From positions 1-8,501 of the forward strand of contig QFOT01000096.1 in the NCBI GenBank assembly GCA_003241285.1: 8,501 nucleotides of DNA, in the 5' to 3' direction. A program made the translations under genes and the position numbers. The notes under the pieces were generated by a model. That model saw nothing but the letters and a program-made list of their open reading frames with translations, was not told where the DNA came from and made no database searches. Below, in pieces: positions 1 through 5,650 of this stretch. Position 1 is the stretch's first letter; every line of letters starts with the position of its first letter. This DNA is from Micavibrio aeruginosavorus (GTDB taxonomy: Bacteria > Pseudomonadota > Alphaproteobacteria > Micavibrionales > Micavibrionaceae).

Positions 1-1005
1 GAATACGACGGGCGATACCCGCAAAGCCCTGAAAGCCTGCATCAGGTAACCATTCTATTTTCAGATCGCGGACTGCCGACAGATGTCCGCCACATCAATG
101 GCTATGGTTCACACACTTTCAGTTTTATCAATGACGCAAATGAACGTTTCTGGGTCAAGTTCCATTTTAAAACAATGCAAGGCCACCGTCACTGGACCAA
201 CGCGCAAGCCGCCGATATCGTTGGCAAGACGCGGGAATCGACGCAGGAAGACCTCTTTAATGCACTGGATAAAGGCGACTTCCCAAAGTGGAAAATGCAG
301 GTCCAAATCATGCCGGAAACGGATGCTGATAAAACATCCTACAATCCATTCGATCTCACCAAAGTTTGGCCGCATGCCGAATATCCGCCAATTGATGTCG
401 GCATCCTCGAGTTAAATCGTAACCCTGATAATTATTTTGCTGAAATAGAACAGGCGGCTTTTTCTCCATCGAATGTCGTGCCCGGTATTGGCTTCTCGCC
501 GGACAAGATGTTGCAGGCTCGGGTTTTCGCTTATGCAGATGCCCATCGCTACCGCATCGGAACCCATTACGAAGCCCTGCCCGTGAATGCTCCGAAATGC
601 CCGATGCATCATTACCACAAGGATGGTTCGATGCGTTTTTTTGCCAACAACCCGCAACCTGACGCCTATTATGAGCCCAACAGCTTCGGTGGCTCCGCTG
701 AGAACCCCGCCTATCGCGAACCACCGCTAAAAATTAGCGGCGATGCTGATCGCTTTAATCATCGTGACGGCAATGACGATTATGGCCAGCCAAGAGCCTT
801 GTTCAATCTCTTTACCCCTGAACAAAAACAGCGGTTGTTTGATAATCTCGCCGCCGCCATGGCCGGCGTCCCGAAATTTATCGCGGAGCGCCAGATCGCA
901 CATTTCGACAAAGTTCATCCTGATTACGGCGCCGGTGTCCGCAAGGCCTTGTCCGATGTAAACTGGGATGAAGCCTCCGATGAAGCCCGTCAGCAGGCAA
1001 TTTAG
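1..1005 (+). CDS. katA: Monofunctional haem catalase, C-terminal part (5' end outside window)
   Basis: Converts hydrogen peroxide to water and oxygen in the cytoplasm or periplasm. The reading frame is open from base 1 with no start, so the gene begins upstream; 334 residues are visible. Near the start of the fragment is the conserved stretch SPESLHQVTILFSDRGLP, followed by GYGSHTFSFIN and WVKFHFKT, all typical of catalases. The haem-ligand signature RVFAYADAH lies at residues 174-182 of the fragment, with the proximal haem tyrosine at residue 178. VNAPKCPMHHYHKDGSM follows and leads into the C-terminal catalase-related domain. The distal catalytic His and Asn would be in the missing roughly 150 residues. 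The total length would then be about 480-490 residues, which fits small-subunit (clade 3, KatA-like) catalases rather than large KatE enzymes; the symbol is nominal for that reason. The gene ends in TAG and is followed at once by a terminator. Confidence 0.96.
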   Translation, partial: EYDGRYPQSPESLHQVTILFSDRGLPTDVRHINGYGSHTFSFINDANERFWVKFHFKTMQGHRHWTNAQAADIVGKTRESTQEDLFNALDKGDFPKWKMQVQIMPETDADKTSYNPFDLTKVWPHAEYPPIDVGILELNRNPDNYFAEIEQAAFSPSNVVPGIGFSPDKMLQARVFAYADAHRYRIGTHYEALPVNAPKCPMHHYHKDGSMRFFANNPQPDAYYEPNSFGGSAENPAYREPPLKISGDADRFNHRDGNDDYGQPRALFNLFTPEQKQRLFDNLAAAMAGVPKFIAERQIAHFDKVHPDYGAGVRKALSDVNWDEASDEARQQAI

Positions 1006-1023
1006 TCTTTTTTGATCTTTGTC

Positions 1024-1054
1024 AAACGCCCGAAGCTTTGCTTTTGGGCGTTTT
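1024..1054 (+). terminator. Intrinsic terminator after catalase
   Basis: A perfect 8-base stem (AAACGCCC at 1024-1031 with GGGCGTTT at 1046-1053) encloses an inner AAGC/GCTT pairing, and the 3' arm runs into a short T tract (1051-1054). It begins 18 bases after the catalase stop codon. It ends just before the trhO promoter, so it insulates the two genes. Confidence 0.85.
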
Positions 1055-1056
1055 CG

Positions 1057-1085
1057 TTGCAAAATCCAGATCGTTTTTGTATAAG
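1057..1085 (+). promoter_or_regulatory. Sigma70-type promoter for trhO, probably leaderless
   Basis: TTGCAA (1057-1062, 4 of 6 matches to the -35 consensus) and TATAAG (1080-1085, 5 of 6 matches to the -10 consensus) are separated by exactly 17 bases. Transcription would start about 6-8 bases after the -10 box, at about 1091-1093, which is on or beside the ATG at 1093. There is no Shine-Dalgarno sequence in the few bases available. The position between the catalase terminator and trhO supports a real promoter. The start site is inferred, not shown. Confidence 0.55.
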
Positions 1086-1092
1086 AACCTCT

Positions 1093-1998
1093 ATGAATAA
1101 TACGATCTGGACCGTTTGCGCCCTATACCGCTTTGTTGAAATCAACGATCTTCCTGCCATGCAGGAAGCAGTGAAAGCTATCTGTTCGAAGCATAATATC
1201 TGCGGCACGATTTTGCTGGCCCCCGAGGGCATCAACGGTACGGTCGGCGCGCCAACGCCGGAAGATATGGAAGTGTTAATTAACTTCCTTGATGCCCAGC
1301 TCGAAATTCGCAAAGGCCAAGTCAAATATTCGGAAAGCAACAAGCGCCCTTTCCTGCGGGCAAAGATCAAGCTTAAAAAAGAAATCATCACCATGCGCCA
1401 GCCACAGGCAAACCCGACGAAAGTCGTCGGCACCTATGTCGAGCCGAAAGACTGGAACGCGCTGATCTCCGATCCTGACGTTCTGGTCTTAGATACACGA
1501 AACGATTACGAAACTCAGCTCGGTATTTTCAAAGGCGCGGTCGATCCGGATATTAAAATTTTTACCGAGTTTACTGAGTTCGTAAAAACAAAACTCGATC
1601 CGCAAAAACATCAGAAAGTCGCTATGTTCTGTACCGGCGGTATCCGCTGTGAAAAAGCCTCCAGCTATATGCTCGGCGAAGGCTTCGGTGAGGTCTATCA
1701 CCTCAAAGGCGGCATTTTGAAATATCTGGAAGACGTTCCGGCTGAAGAGTCTATGTGGGAAGGCGAATGCTTCGTCTTCGACCGCCGCGTCGGGATCACG
1801 CACGGCCTGGAACAGGGAATTTTAGAAACCTGCTTTGGCTGCCGTGCCTCTATCACACCGGAAGACCGCACTCGCCCTGAATTCGAAGAAGGCGTTTCCT
1901 GCCACCATTGCCACGGTACCCTCACCGAAAAACAAATCGCCTCCAAGCGCATGCGCCATCAACATAAGATGCAGCATGCGAAGAAGATGAGCGCTTAA
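1093..1998 (+). CDS. trhO: tRNA uridine(34) hydroxylase TrhO (rhodanese-domain, YceA/UPF0176 family)
   Basis: A 301-residue cytoplasmic enzyme. The family makes 5-hydroxyuridine at wobble position 34 using oxygen, the first step towards cmo5U or mcmo5U in tRNAs that read four-codon boxes. The N-terminal domain carries LLAPEGINGTVG at residues 41-52. The rhodanese domain has LDTRNDYE (133-140) and the active loop CTGGIRCEK (180-188), with the probable catalytic cysteine at 180. The C-terminal end has two Cys pairs (247/250 and 270/273; CFGC and CHHC), a standard family feature that looks able to bind metal, followed by a basic His/Lys/Met-rich tail. The ATG at 1093 was chosen because homologues begin a few residues before the ALYRF-like strand; the upstream TTG at 1012 would run through the terminator and promoter. 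The gene converges on the EF-hand gene and shares the hairpin at 2003-2024. Confidence 0.96.
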   Translation: MNNTIWTVCALYRFVEINDLPAMQEAVKAICSKHNICGTILLAPEGINGTVGAPTPEDMEVLINFLDAQLEIRKGQVKYSESNKRPFLRAKIKLKKEIITMRQPQANPTKVVGTYVEPKDWNALISDPDVLVLDTRNDYETQLGIFKGAVDPDIKIFTEFTEFVKTKLDPQKHQKVAMFCTGGIRCEKASSYMLGEGFGEVYHLKGGILKYLEDVPAEESMWEGECFVFDRRVGITHGLEQGILETCFGCRASITPEDRTRPEFEEGVSCHHCHGTLTEKQIASKRMRHQHKMQHAKKMSA

Positions 1999-2002
1999 AT
2001 AA

Positions 2003-2024
2003 AAAACCGCCTTTCGGCGGTTTT
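2003..2024. terminator. Bidirectional intrinsic terminator between trhO and the EF-hand gene
   Basis: A perfect inverted repeat of nine bases (AAAACCGCC at 2003-2011, GGCGGTTTT at 2016-2024) with a four-base loop lies in the 35-base gap between two converging stop codons. Read on the plus strand the loop is TTTC and the tail is TTTTCTTT. Read on the minus strand the loop is GAAA, a stable GNRA tetraloop, and the tail is six T. It should therefore work in both directions, and probably better for the minus-strand EF-hand transcript. Confidence 0.88.
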
Positions 2025-2033
2025 CTTTAAATC

Positions 2034-2549
2034 TTACTTCTTCGCTGCTTCAGCCGCTTTTTTCTTTTCGTAAGCCGCTTTCATTTTCTCGACTTGCGCT
2101 CTGATTTTTTTCTGGACGTCTTCGACTTCAGCTTTTGTTACCTTGCCGTCGCCGTTTTCATCCATTGCTTTGAAACGGCGCGTTGAATCTTCCAGAAATT
2201 CGGCTTTGGTGACTGTACCATCGCGGTTGTTATCGAGCATTTTGTATTGAGCCATCATTTCCGGCTCTACCTTTTTCTTGGCAGCATCATCTGCTAATTG
2301 CTTCGCGTTATTTTTGTAAAGAAGCGCTTTGAATTCATCAGAGGATATTTTGCCGTCTTTATTCGTATCGAAGGCGGCGAAATCGCGACCGGCGACAGCA
2401 TCGGCTTCCGGCTTGGAAACGACGCCATCGTTATTGGTGTCGATAGCGGATTTAGCAGGTGCCGCTTTTTTTGCATCTTCCGCATGCGCCACAAGCGGTA
2501 CACCAGCCAGAGCTAAAACAGCAGCAGAAAGTAGGAAATAGTGTTTCAT
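2034..2549 (-). CDS. Secreted/periplasmic protein with four EF-hand calcium-binding loops
   Basis: A 171-residue protein. Residues 1-23 form a Sec signal peptide (MKHYF, hydrophobic LLSAAVLALAGVPLV, cleavage after AHA), so the mature protein should be periplasmic or exported. Four canonical 12-residue EF-hand loops follow: DTNNDGVVSKPE (37-48), DTNKDGKISSDE (61-72), DNNRDGTVTKAE (106-117) and DENGDGKVTKAE (130-141). Each has Asp at position 1, Gly at 6 and Glu at 12, so all four should bind calcium. They form two pairs joined by a charged helix (about 73-105). The C-terminal 30 residues are rich in Lys, Ala and Glu and probably form a long helix. The start at 2549 is preferred over an upstream in-frame ATG because it opens the signal peptide and has a good ribosome site. 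It lies 78 bases downstream of the AMIN-like lipoprotein gene on the same strand. The function is unknown: calcium buffering or sensing, or a structural envelope role, are possible. Confidence 0.9.
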   Translation of the reverse strand: MKHYFLLSAAVLALAGVPLVAHAEDAKKAAPAKSAIDTNNDGVVSKPEADAVAGRDFAAFDTNKDGKISSDEFKALLYKNNAKQLADDAAKKKVEPEMMAQYKMLDNNRDGTVTKAEFLEDSTRRFKAMDENGDGKVTKAEVEDVQKKIRAQVEKMKAAYEKKKAAEAAKK

Positions 2550-2556
2550 GGTCGAA

Positions 2557-2561
2557 CCCTT
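2557..2561 (-). promoter_or_regulatory. Ribosome binding site fixing the EF-hand start
   Basis: AAGGG on the minus strand ends seven bases before the ATG at 2549. This supports that start over the in-frame ATG about 54 bases upstream, which would put an 18-residue polar extension in front of the signal peptide. Confidence 0.7.
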
Positions 2562-2627
2562 AAAAGTAAATTTGATACGCTGATATGTATCATCTTTTTG
2601 CATAAGGTCCAGAGGGGATTTCTGGAA

Positions 2628-3473
2628 TTATTGGGGAGATACATCCAATACAGCCCGGGGTAATTTACCGCCCGTAGCATCTATAGTGCTGTAATTAGCG
2701 ATTTTGGCGGGGCCGCGCAGCTGAACCACCAGACGCGAACCGCTGGCGTCACTTTCCGCCTGATAGGAGGCGATCAACAGCGATTTCGGGAAAGTTTTGG
2801 TTTTGGCGGCTTTCCACTCGAAACCCGGAATTTCAACGAGAAGGATTTTTTCTTCGTTATCTATGTCATAGCTGATCTTGACCGATTGACCGAGATCGAG
2901 AACTAGCCTTGAATATTCTTTTTTCTCGCCAATCCGTAAGTCCTGAACAATCTTTTGGCCGCTTGCGGCAGGCTTGGATACTGGCGGTTTCTGGGCTTCT
3001 ATTGGTTTTTCCGGCGATTTAGTAGCGGCAGGTTTTGGCGGAGGCGCGACTTCCGCTTTCTGGACAGGCTTGACCGGAACGGCAGGTGGCGGTGCTGGTA
3101 CCGGTAAAGGCGCAGGAACCGGCGCTGTTACGGGCGTTGGGACAGCCACGGGAGCAGGTTTCATATTATATGTAGCATCGATGCGATCCAGACCCAGCGA
3201 GAGATCCTTGAATTTTTGCTCCATCACATCAATTTTAGCGATCTTTGGACGATTGGCAGCGACTTCTTGCTGAAGCGCTGCAAGCTGTTGTTCGAGCCTT
3301 GCAATTTTATCGGCATCACCTGAAAGCGGGGAAAGAGCCTTGGGCGTTTCGGCTTTTTGCAATGAAACAGGATCTTTTTTTGCTTTCATCCCGTCGGCAG
3401 GGGTTTCACAGGCGCTCAGCAAAAGGCTGCAACCAAAGATAACGCTCAATAATGATCGGGACGGGCAAAACAT
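2628..3473 (-). CDS. Lipoprotein with coiled coil, proline-rich spacer and C-terminal AMIN-like domain
   Basis: A 281-residue protein of unknown specific role. The signal sequence ends in a lipobox, LSAC at 19-22, so Cys22 should be lipidated and the protein anchored in a membrane, probably the outer one (residue 23 is Glu, not an Asp retention signal). Residues about 54-100 form a likely coiled coil (KIARLEQQLAALQQEV). Residues about 105-170 are a spacer dominated by Pro, Ala, Val and Lys. Residues about 174-280 resemble an AMIN domain: VQDLRIG, RLVLDLGQSVKI, a second strand ending LLVEIPGFEW, and a closing RLVVQLRGPAKI. AMIN domains bind peptidoglycan and localise amidases or secretin partners; no amidase or other catalytic domain follows. 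A reasonable inference is an adaptor reaching from a membrane to the cell wall. The minus-strand sequence AGGGG lies three bases before the ATG. The gene starts 33 bases after the glycosyltransferase stop, suggesting one transcript. The lipoprotein call is firm; the AMIN assignment is by eye. Confidence 0.82.
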   Translation of the reverse strand: MFCPSRSLLSVIFGCSLLLSACETPADGMKAKKDPVSLQKAETPKALSPLSGDADKIARLEQQLAALQQEVAANRPKIAKIDVMEQKFKDLSLGLDRIDATYNMKPAPVAVPTPVTAPVPAPLPVPAPPPAVPVKPVQKAEVAPPPKPAATKSPEKPIEAQKPPVSKPAASGQKIVQDLRIGEKKEYSRLVLDLGQSVKISYDIDNEEKILLVEIPGFEWKAAKTKTFPKSLLIASYQAESDASGSRLVVQLRGPAKIANYSTIDATGGKLPRAVLDVSPQ

Positions 3474-3506
3474 GAGCCCCTAAAGTGAAGACCGAATCAA
3501 TCAGGG

Positions 3507-4625
3507 TCAATTCAACGGGATTGATTGCCCGATCTTATCCACAGAGCTATAAACAGCCATTGTCTTAACAGCCATTGATTTAAAGGAGAAATCGCGTTCG
3601 AAACTTTCCCGTGCGGCGCGGCCAAGTTCCAATTGCAGTTTTTTATCCGGAATGACGAGCCGAAGCGTATAGGATAATTTCTCGGCATCTTCTGTTGGCA
3701 CAAGATAGCCGGTTTTCCCTTCCTGCACGGCCTCAGACACTCCGCCGACATTACTGGCGATGACCGGCAGGCTGGACCGCATGGCTTCCAGAATGCTTCT
3801 CGGGAAACCTTCCCACTTGGAAATCAACAAATATAAATCCGCTTTCTTTTCCATTAGCTCAGCGACATCGTGACGCTCGCCGAGAAAAAGTACGCGATCA
3901 TCGATCTGGAGATCGACTGCTAGATGACGCAGCTCCGTATCATCCCCGCCCCCGATGAATTCCAGTGTCCATGACAAATCTTTAAGGCTTGCCAGCGCAC
4001 GAAGCAGGGTTTCATGGTCTTTTTGCGGGCCGATGCGCGCCACCATCATAAGGCGCGAAGGGCCGTCTTTTAACTCACGAATTAAAGCGGGACGCTCCGG
4101 CATGCCATTGTGAACCAATGTCAGTTTATAATCCGGCACGATTTTGTTTTTCCTGGCAAGATTGAAATCGAACTCACTGACTGTAATCACGTGATCGCTG
4201 AAAAATCCTGCGCCTTTTTCAAGGAGAGTATAGATGGTTTTCTGCAGTTTTGGCACACCGTCGGTGAAAGCCCAGCCATGCGCGGTAAAAATCACTTTTA
4301 CCTTTGCAGATTTTGCCGCCAGTCGTCCGAGCAGACCTGCTTTTGACGAATGGCAAGAGAGGATGTCAGGACGAATATTATGCAGAACTGATTTTATCTG
4401 ATTAAAGGCTTTCCAGTCTTTAGCTGGATGAATGCGGCGCTCCAGATCGGAAATTTCATAGACTTTAATTCCCTGCTCTTCGAGAAAATCCGTGACCTTG
4501 CCAAAACTTCCGGTCAGGACGCTGACCTCATGACCTTGGGATTTCATCCATAGGGAGAGATCGCGCACATGTATCTGCGCGCCGCCTAATTCGTCCATTC
4601 GGGTGATAAGATAAGCAATTTTCAT
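3507..4625 (-). CDS. Family GT4 glycosyltransferase (GT-B fold)
   Basis: A 372-residue protein, the usual length for GT4. It transfers a sugar from a nucleotide-sugar donor to a glycan or lipid-linked acceptor at the cytoplasmic face of the membrane. The N-terminal domain begins MKIAYLITRMDELGGAQIHV, with the GGAQ loop typical of GT4 enzymes. FTAHGW lies at 113-118 and VHNGM at 171-175. The C-terminal donor domain has RIGPQKDHETLL (197-208), FIGGGDD (223-229), and the E-x7-E motif SKWEGFPRSILEAM (Glu272 and Glu280), followed by PVIASNVGGVSE (287-298) that contacts the donor sugar. Donor and acceptor cannot be read from the sequence. Divergent from the sugar epimerase/reductase and close to a polyprenyl-phosphate transferase, it probably works in surface polysaccharide or glycolipid synthesis. 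It is first in an apparent operon with the AMIN-like lipoprotein. No strong ribosome site precedes the ATG. Confidence 0.92.
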   Translation of the reverse strand: MKIAYLITRMDELGGAQIHVRDLSLWMKSQGHEVSVLTGSFGKVTDFLEEQGIKVYEISDLERRIHPAKDWKAFNQIKSVLHNIRPDILSCHSSKAGLLGRLAAKSAKVKVIFTAHGWAFTDGVPKLQKTIYTLLEKGAGFFSDHVITVSEFDFNLARKNKIVPDYKLTLVHNGMPERPALIRELKDGPSRLMMVARIGPQKDHETLLRALASLKDLSWTLEFIGGGDDTELRHLAVDLQIDDRVLFLGERHDVAELMEKKADLYLLISKWEGFPRSILEAMRSSLPVIASNVGGVSEAVQEGKTGYLVPTEDAEKLSYTLRLVIPDKKLQLELGRAARESFERDFSFKSMAVKTMAVYSSVDKIGQSIPLN

Positions 4626-4639
4626 GGTCTTCAGAATGT

Positions 4640-4667
4640 TGTATAAGCAATCAAGGATTTAAATCAA
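4640..4667 (-). promoter_or_regulatory. Possible promoter for the glycosyltransferase operon
   Basis: On the minus strand TTGATT (4667-4662) and TATACA (4645-4640) are spaced by 16 bases, each with 4 of 6 matches to the sigma70 consensus. The predicted start would leave a leader of about ten bases or fewer before the ATG at 4625. The gap between the divergent genes is only 62 bases, so control elements for both directions must overlap here or lie inside the genes. This is a weak pattern match. Confidence 0.3.
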
Positions 4668-4674
4668 GGCCAGT

Positions 4675-4679
4675 AAAGG
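4675..4679 (+). promoter_or_regulatory. Ribosome binding site of the epimerase/reductase gene
   Basis: AAAGG sits eight bases before the ATG at 4688, a normal distance, and fixes this ATG as the start. The Rossmann strand and glycine motif follow directly in the protein. Confidence 0.6.
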
Positions 4680-4687
4680 TTCTCGCC

Positions 4688-5650
4688 ATGTCTTCATCAC
4701 AGAAAGTAGCTTTAATTGGCGGAAGCGGTTTTATCGGCTCCAATCTGGCGTCCGATCTGTGGAAAGGGGGGCATTACGTCGCGATTGCCGATATACAGCC
4801 AAGCCGCCCCTATCCCGATTTCTGCAAACATGCCGATGTGCGCGAAACCAGCAGCCTGATTCCGGTTCTGGAAGGCTGCGATGTCATTATCAATCTCGCC
4901 GCCCAGCATCGCGACGATGTTCGTCCGGTCAGCCTGTATTATGATGTGAATGTTACGGGTGCAGAGAATATCTGCGCGGCGGCAGAAAAAACCGGCATCA
5001 AGAAAATTATTTTCACCTCCTCTGCTGCTGTGTACGGACATCATCACTATGAAGCTGATGAAAACTCGCCCCATGATCCGATCGGCCCTTATGGTGAAAC
5101 AAAATCGCAAGCCGAAGACGTTTTTAAAAAATGGCAGGCGAAAGACCCCGGTCAGCGGACACTCGTTATCGTTCGACCGACCGTTGTTTTCGGCGTCGGC
5201 AACCGCGGCAACGTCCATGTTCTTTTAAATCAGATTGTCAAAGGTCAGTTCATCATGATCGGCGATGGCGAAAACAAAAAGTCCATGGCCTATGTCGAAA
5301 ATGTAGCCGCTTTTCTTTGCCACTGCATGAATTTCGGCCCCGGCGTACATATTTTCAACTATGTCGACAAACCGGATCTGTCGACAAAGGAACTCGTCGA
5401 TATAATTTGCGCCAAGATCGGCAAGCAGATTAACGGCGTAAAACTGCCGAAAGCGATTGGCTTGCTAGCTGGCGCTGTCTTCGATATCGCCGCTAGATTG
5501 ACAGGCAGGAATTTCCCGATATCACGCGTGCGCGTGGAAAAATTCTGCGCAACCACTGTTTTCTCCGCCAAAAAATTACAGGAAACGGCTTTCGTTCCAC
5601 CGAAAACCCTAAAAGAAGGTCTGGAAAAAACTATAGCGAGCGAGTTTTAG
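4688..5650 (+). CDS. Extended SDR NAD-dependent nucleotide-sugar epimerase/4-reductase (WbpV/GalE-like)
   Basis: A 320-residue cytoplasmic enzyme of the extended short-chain dehydrogenase family. The NAD-binding Rossmann motif is GGSGFIG at 11-17, after the first strand KVALI. The adenine-side acidic region includes HADVRE (48-53), and INLAAQH (68-74) is a standard cofactor contact. The catalytic set is the Ser region TSSAAVYG (110-117) and YGETK (Tyr135, Lys139). The substrate-side stretch RPTVVFGVGNRGNVHVLLNQ, followed by the KSMAYVENVA segment, recalls the WbpV/WreQ-like group found beside WecA/WbpL transferases. Those enzymes reduce a 4-keto amino sugar to the QuiNAc form. That specificity is inference; a 4-epimerase is the main alternative. 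The gene diverges from the GT4 gene. Its last 20 bases overlap the 3' end of the transferase on the other strand, which is an unusual tail-to-tail arrangement. Confidence 0.9.
   Translation: MSSSQKVALIGGSGFIGSNLASDLWKGGHYVAIADIQPSRPYPDFCKHADVRETSSLIPVLEGCDVIINLAAQHRDDVRPVSLYYDVNVTGAENICAAAEKTGIKKIIFTSSAAVYGHHHYEADENSPHDPIGPYGETKSQAEDVFKKWQAKDPGQRTLVIVRPTVVFGVGNRGNVHVLLNQIVKGQFIMIGDGENKKSMAYVENVAAFLCHCMNFGPGVHIFNYVDKPDLSTKELVDIICAKIGKQINGVKLPKAIGLLAGAVFDIAARLTGRNFPISRVRVEKFCATTVFSAKKLQETAFVPPKTLKEGLEKTIASEF

Noticed and set aside
356..724. Minus-strand open frames opposite the catalase gene
   Set aside because: They have no domain, signal or ribosome site, and sit wholly within a strongly conserved coding region on the other strand.
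1012..1092. N-terminal extension of TrhO from a TTG at 1012
   Set aside because: These bases hold the catalase terminator and the trhO promoter, and the extra residues do not resemble the start of the family.
2550..2603. Longer EF-hand protein starting from the upstream in-frame ATG at 2603
   Set aside because: It would put 18 polar residues ahead of a clear signal peptide, while the downstream ATG has a well-placed AAGGG.
2605..2630. Inverted repeat TCCAGA / TCTGGA in the gap between the lipoprotein and EF-hand genes
   Set aside because: The stem is six bases with a seven-base loop and no T tract in either direction, and it partly covers the end of the lipoprotein gene. It could weakly affect the RNA but cannot be called a terminator or operator.
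2974..3273. A plus-strand open frame encoding a Gly/Ala/Thr-rich protein opposite the lipoprotein gene
   Set aside because: It is the mirror of the proline-rich spacer: Pro codons read backwards give Gly. It has no ribosome site or recognisable domain.
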